From an uncultured Alistipes sp. (GTDB lineage: Bacteria > Bacteroidota > Bacteroidia > Bacteroidales > Rikenellaceae), in NCBI GenBank assembly GCA_900546005.1, contig URBJ01000012.1, positions 1 to 35,972 of the forward strand: a DNA stretch of 35,972 bases. Reading direction: 5' to 3'. Positions 6,623 through 15,527 of the stretch are shown in pieces. The position numbers and the translations under genes were made by a program. How positions within the stretch are numbered: the first letter of the stretch is position 1; each line of letters begins with the position of its first letter. The notes under the pieces were generated by a model that was not told where the DNA came from, made no database searches, and saw only the letters and a list, made by a program, of their open reading frames with translations.

Positions 6623-8872
6623 TGTCTTGAATAAGATGGTGGCTATGGTAATGATACAGATAATCACTCCGCAACAGATAAACATCCATGCGCTAAGAGG
6701 GATCTTGATCATGAATTGTTGTAGCCATTTTCCTGCAAAATGGTAGGCTCCGATTAATCCGACCACGATTGCTCCCAGAATGTACCACCTTACGTCGTGC
6801 ATGATTAGTCGGAAAATATCACCTGCCGAAGCTCCATTTACTTTCCGGATAGCGATCTCCTGATCGCGGCGTTGAATTTCGTTGTTCGTATAGCTGATCA
6901 GTCCGATCAGAGCGATCAGCAGGGCAATGATTGACCCGTACATTACCATGTCACGTAAGCGTATTTCACGTGCATATTGTTGTTCGAAATCTTCTTTGTA
7001 AACGTGTATTTCGAATCCTTTGTCCGGAAACAGATCATTCAGTTTTTCCTGTATGAGCGTCAGTGCCTCCGTCGAGAGAAAGTACATCTGCAGGATTACT
7101 GTCGGCACAGCATTCGAATAGATCATAACGGCAGGGTAGAACAGATATTTACCGGGATCTCCGGAACCATGAAAGGTATTGTTCTGGAAATTTTTGACAA
7201 CACCAATAATTCGGTAAGAATAAGGGCCTACTCGTATCTCTTTTCCGACAGGGCTGTCCGTCCATTGCATCATCTTGACTAATGATTCGTTGACGATAAT
7301 TTGGTTTGGTGCAGTATATTCGTTAAATTCTTGCCCGTCGACAATTTCCATTCCCAGCAGTCGAATATATCCGGATGAAATTTCGGTCCATTGTGCATGT
7401 CCTTCGTTTCCCGTTACAGGATCATACAAACCGTCCCCCCACCAGCCGAATAGAGGAGGGTTGCCTAAACAGATTCCCTCTACTGCCGGTATGCGAGATA
7501 ATTCGGCTTTTACTACGTTAGCCTGCTCAGGGGTCAGGTCTGTCAGGTTGACGTATAGCAAATTTTCATATCTGTATCCCGGTGATTGATTGAGAATGAA
7601 GTTGTTTTGCCGGACGATAATAACCAGCAGGGTAATGAGTAGTGTCGCACCGATATACTGCAGACTGAGGAGGGTCTGTTTCCAGAGGCGTTTATTCAGT
7701 GTGTTGTGTCTGAATGCCAAGGCAACGGGGATATTCGAGTATATTTTAGCCGGAATGAATCCGGTTAGCAAGAATAATATACAGATAAGCAGAATTGCTT
7801 CGGTCAGGTTTTGTGGGGTAAATATCGCTTCGAACGGAGAGGTGAGTATCGGTTGGATCTGATTTCTGAACCCGAACAGCAACAATGCACTCAGAAGGAT
7901 TGAGAGCAGGATCAGTATGGCTGTTTCACCGAGAACCATACCGAATATTTTGTTGTTTGAGCATCCGTAACACTTGTAGACGGCCATCGTACGGGATCGG
8001 ATCGAGAGGGAAGAGATCGAGGCCAATACGTAATTCATGGCGGCGATAAACATAACGATCAAGGCAAGAAAACTTTTGATGAATATCTGTTCACGAACCA
8101 TTGGGTTGTTCAAATGGAGGGTCGAAACGGGTTTTAAGTTGATATTGAGGCTTGCTCCATTTTCGATATGTTGTGAAACAACCTCTGGAATCCGTGCTGA
8201 GAGGGACTGCGGATCGATGCCTTGAGCTAATTTGACATATCCTCGACATACGGTACTGCCGAGCCATGATGTGTTGGTGATAACTTTGGTCGGATCGGTT
8301 AGTGGAAGGGCTGCCTGAATATACGAAAGGTGACAGTTCGAGGGGAAGTCGCGGAAGATTCCGGCCACTTCATAAGGGGTTGATTTGTCAAACAGAATGA
8401 TTTGACCGATGGGATCTTGGTTCCCGAAGATCTTACGGGCTGTTGAGGCGGATAGAAAAAGGGCCTTTTCATTCGGGAAACTTTTCGGGAAGTCGCCTTG
8501 TAATATCGGAATACCGAAAAAATCAAAAAATGACGAGTCGACCCATGCAAGCCCGATTTCAATCCGTTGATTTTCAAAATATATTGCTTGCTGATTCTTG
8601 GGTACGAACATGGTGCCTTCTGTGATTCCGGGTAGTTCGTTACGAAGTGTGGGTAGCACGGGAGCCGTCAGTTGAGGCATATCCCATTCCCACATGTTGA
8701 TTTGGTAGAGCCGATCACGATCGGATAGGCAACGATCGTAAGAGAGGTCGAAAGCTACTTGTGAGAGCAGTATGATTCCAACGCTCAACCCCAGCGTGAG
8801 AGATATGATCTTAATCAGGTTATTGGCTTTAGCTCTGAGTATGTATTTGCAGGAAAATAGGATGAGTTTCAT
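6575..8872 (-). CDS. ABC transporter permease with two FtsX/MacB-PCD units (permease 2)
   Basis: 765 aa with the same layout as its neighbours. An N-terminal helix follows NNLIKIISLTLGLSVG, then a periplasmic domain and a helix block after RSRTMAVYKCYG (about residues 290-400). A second periplasmic domain and a C-terminal FtsX block containing QEIAIRKVNGAS follow. It is closest to permease 3: both carry the mid-protein RxRTMAxYKC motif and both end WRTANENPVKSIKKE. The last 16 codons (stop included) are identical at DNA level in the two genes. Gaps of 41 nt and 21 nt to its neighbours argue for one transcript. The function is inferred as an efflux permease that uses the operon's single ATPase. 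Confidence 0.9.
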   Translation of the reverse strand: MKLILFSCKYILRAKANNLIKIISLTLGLSVGIILLSQVAFDLSYDRCLSDRDRLYQINMWEWDMPQLTAPVLPTLRNELPGITEGTMFVPKNQQAIYFENQRIEIGLAWVDSSFFDFFGIPILQGDFPKSFPNEKALFLSASTARKIFGNQDPIGQIILFDKSTPYEVAGIFRDFPSNCHLSYIQAALPLTDPTKVITNTSWLGSTVCRGYVKLAQGIDPQSLSARIPEVVSQHIENGASLNINLKPVSTLHLNNPMVREQIFIKSFLALIVMFIAAMNYVLASISSLSIRSRTMAVYKCYGCSNNKIFGMVLGETAILILLSILLSALLLFGFRNQIQPILTSPFEAIFTPQNLTEAILLICILFLLTGFIPAKIYSNIPVALAFRHNTLNKRLWKQTLLSLQYIGATLLITLLVIIVRQNNFILNQSPGYRYENLLYVNLTDLTPEQANVVKAELSRIPAVEGICLGNPPLFGWWGDGLYDPVTGNEGHAQWTEISSGYIRLLGMEIVDGQEFNEYTAPNQIIVNESLVKMMQWTDSPVGKEIRVGPYSYRIIGVVKNFQNNTFHGSGDPGKYLFYPAVMIYSNAVPTVILQMYFLSTEALTLIQEKLNDLFPDKGFEIHVYKEDFEQQYAREIRLRDMVMYGSIIALLIALIGLISYTNNEIQRRDQEIAIRKVNGASAGDIFRLIMHDVRWYILGAIVVGLIGAYHFAGKWLQQFMIKIPLSAWMFICCGVIICIITIATILFKTWRTANENPVKSIKKE

Positions 8873-8913
8873 GGTTTTCGGGATTGGGAAATGATGTGCC
8901 TATGTGGTTGTGC

Positions 8914-8961
8914 TTACTCTTTTTTGATCGATTTGACGGGGTTTTCGTTGGCTGTGCGCCA
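8914..8961. repeat. 48-bp perfect direct repeat, copy 2 (3' end of permease 3)
   Basis: This copy is identical to 6575-6622 and in the same orientation; similarity falls away upstream of the repeat in both genes. Permease 1 has a diverged version of the same tail. Confidence 0.9.
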
Positions 8962-11247
8962 GATCTTGAGGGTGGTGATACCGTATATCAGGGCGATTAC
9001 CGCTATGCCGCAGCCAAGCACTTGCCACACGTCGATCGAGATCCGGACCGGAAATTGCTCCAGCCACTTCTGACTCAGCCAAACAGACAGCACTATGCCC
9101 GTCACTGTGGACAAAAGAACCGTGTATTTCAGGTCGGACGAGATCAGCAGGATGATGCTGTTCGGTGTGGCTCCGTTGACTTTCCGGATGGCGATCTCCT
9201 TGCTGCGCCGGCGGACCTCGTCGTTGATGAAGCCGAACAGCCCCATCATGGCGATCATCAGGGTCAGAATCACTCCGGCAAAGATCATGTTCCGGGATTT
9301 GCGCTCTTCGTCATATAGTGCGCGTTTCAGATCGTCGTAGAACGAGAGGTTGCACGATTTGTCGGGATGGAGTTCCTTGAGTTTTTGGGTCAGCGTGGCG
9401 ATGTTTTCCGGAGACAATTCGGTCAGGCGTATGCTGATGTACGGGCTGGCCCAGTCTGTCGCTTCATCATCGGGTTGGATAGGGTGGAAAAATTTACCCC
9501 GGTTCGTGTAACGCCACGATCCCGTGTGGAAGCTCTTGACAACCCCTACGATGGTGTAGGAGTAGTGGTTACAACTGATGGTTTTCCCGCATGGATTCCC
9601 GGTTTCGCCCCATCGACGGGCAAGCTCTTCGTCAATGATACAGGTATTTCTCGGAGCATTCGGCGTAAAGTTTTCTCCGTATTTCAGTTCGATCCCCATC
9701 GATGGGAAAAAGTCTTCATCGATAAAATCTTCGTCACATGTGAAGAGAAGTGGCTCATTGGGAACATTTTGTATTCCAGCGCCGCAGCCCGGTCCTAAAG
9801 CGGGGTTCATGCCGGTACATACGCTTTCGACGAAGGGTAGAGCGAGCAGGGCCGCTTTCGTATTCCGATATGCAGAAACATCCATATCGCGAATGATATC
9901 GGTATAGACCATTCGTTCAACGTTGTATCCGGGGTCTTTGTACAGCATCATCCTGTGTTGCCGTGCGACCGTAGTCAGCAGGAAGAGGGTCAGGGTAATG
10001 CTTGTAAATTGGATGAACAGTAAGGTTTGTTTCCACAGATGTTTGTCGGCCAAGAAGCCCCGGTAGGCGACGGTAACCGGAATTTTGGAGAAGATCGTGG
10101 CGGGGATCAAACCGGTCAGCAGGAGGAGCAGAACGGTGATCGGAAGGACACGGAGAATGTTGTAGGAGGAGAAAAGCATGGCGGAGGTCGGGCCGATCAT
10201 TTGGGTAATCTGATTCTGGAAAGCACCTAAAAGCAGGAGGGTAAAGAGCACTGCCGCGACCAGAAGCAACAGGGTTTCCCAAACCACGATCGAGAAGATG
10301 TCGCTCCGGCCGGCTCCTGCACACTTGTACATGGCCATCGTCCGTCCCCGGGTGGCTAAAGACGAAAGGGAACTCAGTACGTAGTTCATGCCCGATACGG
10401 CGAGAACGATGAAACTGAGCAGAAGAAGCATCTGTTGCCGATCGCGAGTTCTCGGCTCGTTTTTGTAGATGTCGTTCAGGGGATCCAATACGAATTCCTC
10501 GCGATACCCGCGTGCTGCATCCTTTTTGAAATCGTGGTGTTTTTGTAAAGCATCGAGCAGTTTGGCTTCTACCGCTTTCGGATCGGCTTCCGGAGATAAC
10601 TTGATGTATCCGATATAGGAGTCCCCTCCAAGCCATGAATAGTAACTACCATCTAACCGTACGGCGTTGTCTAAGCCCAAAACGGCGTCGAATTCGATGT
10701 GGCTGTTTTTGGGAAAATCTTTGAATACTCCGGCCACTCGGAAAAAGACCTCTTGTCGCGTCATGATCTCCCCGACGGGGTCTTCGTCTCCGAATATGCA
10801 TCGGGCGGCCGATTCCGAAAGGTAGATGTTGTTGAGGTCGGTCAGAGCCTGTTTCGGATCGTCTCCGGAGAGCAGGGTAACGCCGAACATGTCGAAAAAC
10901 GAGGTGTCGGCATATAGCATTTCGACGGTGTGGATATTTTCGTTGTATACGAAAGTTTTCGGTCTTCCGAAATGCATGGTCGTACTTTGGATGATTTCGG
11001 GGAGTTCCCGTTCGAGGGCCGATGTAATTGGACCGGAGATTTGGAAATTCTTACTGTCATTGAAAATACAGCTGATATGATAGATATTCTCTTTGTCGGG
11101 GATGAAGTTGTTGAACGAACGGATGAAGACGATTTGGGTCAGAAAGATCCATCCGAGCGTCAGGCCCAGCGTGAGGGTGATGACTTTGATCAGGTTATTG
11201 CCTCTGAGTTTCGATAGGTATTTGAAGGCGAACAGGAGTGATTTCAT
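8914..11247 (-). CDS. ABC transporter permease with two FtsX/MacB-PCD units (permease 3)
   Basis: 777 aa and the first permease of the operon, 64 nt after the adaptor gene. An N-terminal helix (NNLIKVITLTLGLTLG, about residues 17-40) leads into a periplasmic MacB-PCD-like domain. A helix block follows RGRTMAMYKCAGAG, then a second periplasmic domain and a C-terminal FtsX block with KEIAIRKVNGAT. It shares the N-terminal NNLIK(V/I)I(T/S)LTLGL motif and C-terminal tail with permease 2, so these two are recent paralogues relative to permease 1. By family it is a mechanotransmitting permease that pumps the periplasmic adaptor and TolC channel. Whether the three permeases form separate complexes or mixed ones cannot be told from sequence. 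Confidence 0.9.
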   Translation of the reverse strand: MKSLLFAFKYLSKLRGNNLIKVITLTLGLTLGWIFLTQIVFIRSFNNFIPDKENIYHISCIFNDSKNFQISGPITSALERELPEIIQSTTMHFGRPKTFVYNENIHTVEMLYADTSFFDMFGVTLLSGDDPKQALTDLNNIYLSESAARCIFGDEDPVGEIMTRQEVFFRVAGVFKDFPKNSHIEFDAVLGLDNAVRLDGSYYSWLGGDSYIGYIKLSPEADPKAVEAKLLDALQKHHDFKKDAARGYREEFVLDPLNDIYKNEPRTRDRQQMLLLLSFIVLAVSGMNYVLSSLSSLATRGRTMAMYKCAGAGRSDIFSIVVWETLLLLVAAVLFTLLLLGAFQNQITQMIGPTSAMLFSSYNILRVLPITVLLLLLTGLIPATIFSKIPVTVAYRGFLADKHLWKQTLLFIQFTSITLTLFLLTTVARQHRMMLYKDPGYNVERMVYTDIIRDMDVSAYRNTKAALLALPFVESVCTGMNPALGPGCGAGIQNVPNEPLLFTCDEDFIDEDFFPSMGIELKYGENFTPNAPRNTCIIDEELARRWGETGNPCGKTISCNHYSYTIVGVVKSFHTGSWRYTNRGKFFHPIQPDDEATDWASPYISIRLTELSPENIATLTQKLKELHPDKSCNLSFYDDLKRALYDEERKSRNMIFAGVILTLMIAMMGLFGFINDEVRRRSKEIAIRKVNGATPNSIILLISSDLKYTVLLSTVTGIVLSVWLSQKWLEQFPVRISIDVWQVLGCGIAVIALIYGITTLKIWRTANENPVKSIKKE

Positions 11248-11311
11248 GATGCAGTCTTTGTTTTATAGTGTGAAAATAGCAGGATTTCGTTTTGTTTCAG
11301 TGGGGTTGTGT

Positions 11312-12559
11312 CTATTTTAGGATGAGAACCTCGTTGTCTCCGTAAGTTTCGTAGCTCGAAACGATTACCCTCTCGTTCGGGTCGAGTCCTTCGAGCACTT
11401 CGTAGTACTGCGGATTCTGCCGCCCGATCTTGATCGTCCGGCGGAAGGCTTTTGTGCCGTCGGGTGACAGCACGAAGATCCAGCTGCCCCCCGTGCTCTG
11501 ATAGAATGCCCCGCGGGGAATCAGAATCGATTCGGTCGGTTGTCCGAGTTCGAGGTCGATGTAGTAGGTCTGTCCCGGACGGATGTTCTCGGGACGTTCT
11601 CCGCTGAAATGGAGGTCCGTTTTGAACTGACCGTTCTGCACTTCGGGATAGACCTTGTTGACCCGAAGCCCGAACTTTTTCTCCTGTCGTTCGAATTTGG
11701 CTTCCAGCCCGGTGTGGACTTTGTCGATGTAGTGCTCGTCGATCATCGCCTGTATCTTGAAATCCGACAGGTCGTTGATCTGCCCGATCATCGTCCCCGA
11801 ACTGACGGACTGGCCCAGCTCGACGCCCAGCCGGACAAGCTCCCCGTCGATCGGTGATTTGACCTTCAGGTTCTCGACCCGTTGCAGGATCAGGTTCATG
11901 TTTTTGCGCATGTTCTCCACGGCATCTTCCAAATGGGCGATCTGGAGGGCACGGGCCAGAGAGTCCTGTGTCTGCCGCTCGAGCATGATGTCGCGGCTCT
12001 GTTCAGCCAGATCGTAGTCCTCTTGGGCTTGCAGGTACTCCTCGCGGGCCACTAACTTCTCTTCGTAGAGCTTTTTCTTCTGCTGGAAGACTCTTTTCTT
12101 GCGTTGGATGTCGAGATTCAGGGTCAACTGCTCCTTTTGCAGGTTGAGCCGCTCCTGCTCCATGGCGATACGGGCGTTGTGCAGGTCGTTTTCGCGATTC
12201 GAAAGCTGTGACTCGCTGTTCAGTACCTCGGCATTGAGGTTCTGGTTGCTCAGCATGACGATGATGTCTCCCTCCTTCACCGACGAGCCCTCTTCGATCA
12301 GCCGCTTCTCGACCATGCCGCTCTCCAACGGGGTCAGCTGAAGGGTTGTGATCGGCTGAACGGAGCCCTGCACCTGTATGTAATCGTTGAACAGCGCCTT
12401 GCGTGCGGTGCCGGTCGTGATGGTCCGGCTGTCGATAACTAACGACGACGAGTGGTCGCTGAAAATCAGCCGGACGATGAAGATCAGCACCGCACCGCCC
12501 AATAGGTAGGGTATGTGTTTCTTTTTCAATCCTTTTTTCTGTTCGAGTGGAATATCCAT
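11312..12559 (-). CDS. Periplasmic adaptor (membrane fusion) protein, HlyD/MacA family
   Basis: 415 aa. A single inner-membrane anchor at about residues 14-31 (IPYLLGGAVLIFIVRLIF) is followed by a beta-barrel/lipoyl half (LESGMVEKRLIEEGSSVKEG). A long coiled-coil hairpin of about residues 100-235, rich in Q, E, L and K, comes next. The second lipoyl half (VKSPIDGELVRLGVELGQSV, about 250-270) and a C-terminal beta-barrel and membrane-proximal domain complete it. The adaptor bridges the permeases to the TolC-like channel. It sits 39 nt after the channel gene and 64 nt before permease 3 in one operon. The family call is firm; transport of antibiotics versus peptides or lipids is open. Confidence 0.92.
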   Translation of the reverse strand: MDIPLEQKKGLKKKHIPYLLGGAVLIFIVRLIFSDHSSSLVIDSRTITTGTARKALFNDYIQVQGSVQPITTLQLTPLESGMVEKRLIEEGSSVKEGDIIVMLSNQNLNAEVLNSESQLSNRENDLHNARIAMEQERLNLQKEQLTLNLDIQRKKRVFQQKKKLYEEKLVAREEYLQAQEDYDLAEQSRDIMLERQTQDSLARALQIAHLEDAVENMRKNMNLILQRVENLKVKSPIDGELVRLGVELGQSVSSGTMIGQINDLSDFKIQAMIDEHYIDKVHTGLEAKFERQEKKFGLRVNKVYPEVQNGQFKTDLHFSGERPENIRPGQTYYIDLELGQPTESILIPRGAFYQSTGGSWIFVLSPDGTKAFRRTIKIGRQNPQYYEVLEGLDPNERVIVSSYETYGDNEVLILK

Positions 12560-12598
12560 AGTGAGTCGGTTTTTAGGGTTGCGGAATGAGAGGTAATG

Positions 12599-13942
12599 TT
12601 AACGGCTGTTGTGGATCTGATCGATGAGCGGTACTCCTTGATAGTACCGGATCAGTCGGTAGTTGATGATATAGTCCAACTTGATTCTGAGCAGATTCGA
12701 ACGGGCCTCCTGCAGCCGGTTGGCACTGGTCTGAAGTTCGATCGCACTGAGCAGCCCTTCGTCGTATTTGCGTTGTATGGCTTTGTGGGCAAGCGTGTTG
12801 GCTTCGACCTGCTTGTCGGCCTGATCGTACTCTTTGGACAGGCCCCGGCAGTTGTCCACGACCTGCTTGATCTCGGTTTGCAGTTGCTGCATCGTCAGCT
12901 CGTTGTCCAGTTCGGTGATGGCCATGTTGTTGCGGGTTCGGTTCTTTGCGGTCCGATAGCTCAGCTTGTTGAAAAGAGGTATTTGCATCGAAACGGCGAT
13001 ATACTCTCCTCCGTTGTTTTTGATCTGGTTACCGAAGGTCATGTAGTCGGTCAGGTTGGTGTTGTAGTAATTCGTGGTGTAGCCTCCCGAAACGCTGATC
13101 GACGGGAACAGCGCCCCTTTGCTTACTGCGTGTTCGAGACGGCTTTGCCTAAGGCGCAGTTCTGTCATGCGGGCCGTGGGATGGAACCTTTGTGCATCGA
13201 CGAACAGCTCTTGTGCACCCTCTGTGGGAATATCTTCGATCATCTCGATCTGGGTGTCGATCGGGAGAGAATCTTCCAGCGGATAGTTCATGACGTTTTT
13301 CAGTTGGTTCCATGCCGAGGTCAGTGCGTTTTGGCTGTTGATTACGGCTGCATCGTCGGTGGCGACCTGAGCTTCGACAAGCGCTACATCGGAGCTGCTT
13401 CGCAACCCCAACTTTTCCAACTCCTGTGCACGGAACAGATTCTGTCGGCTCTCTTGGAGCTTTTCCTGTGCGATCTGGACATATCCCATGTAAAACACGA
13501 CATTGAAGTAGTTTTGCATCACCGAGAGCGAGATCTGATCATGGGCCAGTTGCAGTTGCTCTTTCCCTAACAGTCGGCCGATTTTGCTTATTTTTAGTGA
13601 ATTGACCAACCTGAATCCGTTGAAGACCACCATGCTTCCCGAGATCGAGTAGGTGTTGTTGAAGGTCGATGTATTGGTGTAACTGTTCGATTCGGGGTCG
13701 ATTGAACGGCCGAACGATGAGTTCGTTCCGACGCTTCCACCGATGGACGGCATCAGGTTGGCGACCGAAGCGATGTAATTTTGACGGGCATTGGCGTTGT
13801 AGAGTTGTTGCTGTTTGATTTGCGGAGCATTGTCGATCGCATATTGCATGCATTGTTCGAGGCTCCACACACCCTCTTGTGCGGCCAGAGGTGTAGATAG
13901 TATCGTAAATATCAGGATGGTGAAGTGTAAAGTTTTTCCCAT
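12599..13942 (-). CDS. TolC-family outer-membrane efflux channel
   Basis: 447 aa, the first gene of the leftward efflux operon. A signal peptide (MGKTLHFTILIFTILSTPLAAQ) precedes the two internally repeated outer-membrane efflux (OEP) domains. The typical opening WSLEQCMQYAIDNAPQIKQ and long amphipathic helices rich in Q, A, N and L fit trimeric TolC channels with a beta-barrel in the outer membrane and an alpha-helical tunnel. The start lies about 36 nt downstream of the predicted start site of a sigma-54 promoter at 13989-14003, so the whole operon should depend on RpoN and an activator. That activator gene begins about 220 nt away on the other strand. Confidence 0.93.
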   Translation of the reverse strand: MGKTLHFTILIFTILSTPLAAQEGVWSLEQCMQYAIDNAPQIKQQQLYNANARQNYIASVANLMPSIGGSVGTNSSFGRSIDPESNSYTNTSTFNNTYSISGSMVVFNGFRLVNSLKISKIGRLLGKEQLQLAHDQISLSVMQNYFNVVFYMGYVQIAQEKLQESRQNLFRAQELEKLGLRSSSDVALVEAQVATDDAAVINSQNALTSAWNQLKNVMNYPLEDSLPIDTQIEMIEDIPTEGAQELFVDAQRFHPTARMTELRLRQSRLEHAVSKGALFPSISVSGGYTTNYYNTNLTDYMTFGNQIKNNGGEYIAVSMQIPLFNKLSYRTAKNRTRNNMAITELDNELTMQQLQTEIKQVVDNCRGLSKEYDQADKQVEANTLAHKAIQRKYDEGLLSAIELQTSANRLQEARSNLLRIKLDYIINYRLIRYYQGVPLIDQIHNSR

Positions 13943-13988
13943 AATGTTCGGTTTCGTCCGTCGGTTTGTCGTTTTGGTATATTTTCTG

Positions 13989-14003
13989 TGCCAAAATTGT
14001 GCC
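13989..14003 (-). promoter_or_regulatory. Sigma-54 (RpoN) -24/-12 promoter of the efflux operon
   Basis: The reverse strand reads GGCACAATTTTGGCA. The invariant GG (14003-14002) and GC (13991-13990) are separated by exactly 10 nt, as RpoN requires. The -24 part (GGCACA) matches the consensus TGGCACR except its first T; the -12 part is TGGCA instead of TTGCA. The predicted start site near 13978 leaves a leader of about 36 nt before the TolC-gene ATG. Confidence 0.8.
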
Positions 14004-14057
14004 TTGGGGTTTAATAGGTTGGTTGTTAATGGTTTATTGTAATCGTTGTTGCGTGGG

Positions 14058-14101
14058 TTTTGTCAAAAAAAAAGACACTTGTGTCTTCTTTTTTGACAAA
14101 A
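14058..14101. promoter_or_regulatory. 44-bp palindrome: probable twin binding site (enhancer) for the NtrC-type activator
   Basis: Two 21-nt arms (14058-14078 and 14081-14101) are reverse complements with one mismatch around a central TT. Inside, TGTC-A9-GACA (14061-14077) and TGTC-N9-GACA (14082-14098) are two separate dyads. Their centres are 21 bp apart, two helical turns, so two activator dimers would sit on the same DNA face. Centres are about 91 and 112 bp upstream of the predicted sigma-54 start site, a normal enhancer distance. The element also lies 65 nt before the activator's own ATG, so autoregulation is possible. Confidence 0.75.
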
Positions 14102-14127
14102 CATGTCGGCGATCCTAAAGAAAATAA

Positions 14128-14135
14128 TATATTTG
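14128..14135 (+). promoter_or_regulatory. -7 element of the response-regulator/kinase promoter
   Basis: TATATTTG matches TAnnTTTG exactly, 30 nt before the ATG at 14166. No matching -33 TTTG is found at 19-20 nt. The palindrome at 14058-14101 ends 26 nt upstream, so a bound activator could affect this promoter. Confidence 0.45.
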
Positions 14136-14165
14136 TATTCAAGACATGGGATAAAACCGGGCGTT

Positions 14166-15527
14166 ATGACAAAAAAAGGAACGATTCTGGTCGTAGACGA
14201 CAACAAGACTATTTTGCAGACACTTCGGCTGCTGCTGAACGGGTATTTCGAGCGGGTGCTGACGATTGCCTCGCCGAATCGGATCGATTCCGTTCTGCGG
14301 GAGGAAGCGGTAGATATCGTGTTGTTGGATATGAATTTTTCGGCCGGAATCAACTCCGGAAACGAAGGAATCTATTGGCTGACCCGGATCAAGAAGATCA
14401 ATGCCAATATCCCGGTCGTGGTCTTTACAGCCTATGCCGATATTGATCTGGCGGTTCGAGCCATAAAGGAGGGTGCGGCCGATTTTGTGGCAAAACCGTG
14501 GGACAACAAGAAGTTGATCGCAACGCTACTTGCCGCCTATAATCTTCATCGGTCGAAGCAGGAGGTCAAATACCTCAAGGAGATGAAACATGAGTTGTCG
14601 ACCGAGACGCCGATGTTTTGGGGAACCTCACGGGCGATGCAACAGGTCCGGGCGATGGTCGACAAGGTGGCCGATACGGAGGCCAATATATTGATCACCG
14701 GAGAGAACGGGACGGGCAAGGAGGTACTTGCCGGGGAGATTCACCGGCTGTCGTCACGGGCCGGCGAGCTGATGGTCTCGGTCGATATGGGCGCACTGAC
14801 TGAGACACTGTTCGAGAGCGAGTTGTTCGGCCACGTCAAGGGAGCCTTCACCGATGCCCATTTCGACCGGATCGGTAAATTCGAGGTGGCACAGGGCGGA
14901 ACGCTCTTTTTGGATGAAATAGGAAATTTGCCCTATCATCTTCAGGCTAAGCTGTTGTCGGCGATCCAGCGTCGCACGATCGTAAAGGTAGGAAGCAATC
15001 GTCCGATTCCTGTGGATGTGCGGTTGATCTGTGCAACCAACCGGAATCTGCAGAAGATGGTGGCCGACAAACAGTTCCGGGAAGACCTCTTTTATAGGAT
15101 CAATACGATCCATATTGAAATTCCCCCTCTGAGGGAGCGCCCCGAAGACATTGTGCCGTTAGGAAATCTGTTCCTCGAGCGTTACGCGGCAAAGTACCAC
15201 AAGCAGGGATTGATGTTCGATGCCGATGTGCAGCGCAGGCTCCGGGAGTATCCGTGGTATGGTAACATCCGGGAGTTGCAGCATACGGTGGAGAAGGCGG
15301 TGATCGTTTGCGATACGGAGTGCATTACGGCGGAGAATCTGTCGCTGTCACCGTCGACCGTACCGCCCATGGTAGCTCCGCAGACAGTTATGACGTTAGA
15401 GGAGATGGAACGTATGGCTATTCGCAATGCGATCCGGCAGAACGGAAACAACATGTCGGCCGTAGCCACTCAGCTCGGAATCACGAGACAGACACTCTAT
15501 AACAAAATACGTAAATACGGATTGTAA
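14166..15527 (+). CDS. NtrC-family sigma-54-dependent response regulator
   Basis: 453 aa, three domains. The receiver domain (residues 5-120) has acidic pocket D11/D12, phospho-acceptor D55 (VLLDM), T88 and K110 (AKPW). The AAA+ domain has Walker A GENGTGKE (179-186), the sigma-54 contact loop GAFTDA (226-231, canonical GAFTGA with Asp for the second Gly) and Walker B GTLFLDE (245-251). The C-terminal Fis-type helix-turn-helix is around MSAVATQLGITRQTLYNKIR. It should bind the palindrome at 14058-14101 when phosphorylated and switch on the divergent efflux operon through RpoN. ATG 14166 is chosen because the frame's earlier start (14103) overlaps the promoter and lacks similarity. The kinase gene follows with no gap (TAAATG). 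Confidence 0.95.
   Translation: MTKKGTILVVDDNKTILQTLRLLLNGYFERVLTIASPNRIDSVLREEAVDIVLLDMNFSAGINSGNEGIYWLTRIKKINANIPVVVFTAYADIDLAVRAIKEGAADFVAKPWDNKKLIATLLAAYNLHRSKQEVKYLKEMKHELSTETPMFWGTSRAMQQVRAMVDKVADTEANILITGENGTGKEVLAGEIHRLSSRAGELMVSVDMGALTETLFESELFGHVKGAFTDAHFDRIGKFEVAQGGTLFLDEIGNLPYHLQAKLLSAIQRRTIVKVGSNRPIPVDVRLICATNRNLQKMVADKQFREDLFYRINTIHIEIPPLRERPEDIVPLGNLFLERYAAKYHKQGLMFDADVQRRLREYPWYGNIRELQHTVEKAVIVCDTECITAENLSLSPSTVPPMVAPQTVMTLEEMERMAIRNAIRQNGNNMSAVATQLGITRQTLYNKIRKYGL

Noticed and set aside
14058..14101. Reading the 44-bp palindrome as a transcription terminator
   Set aside because: It lies between two divergent starts, where no transcript ends, and its internal TGTC-N9-GACA symmetry fits protein binding better.
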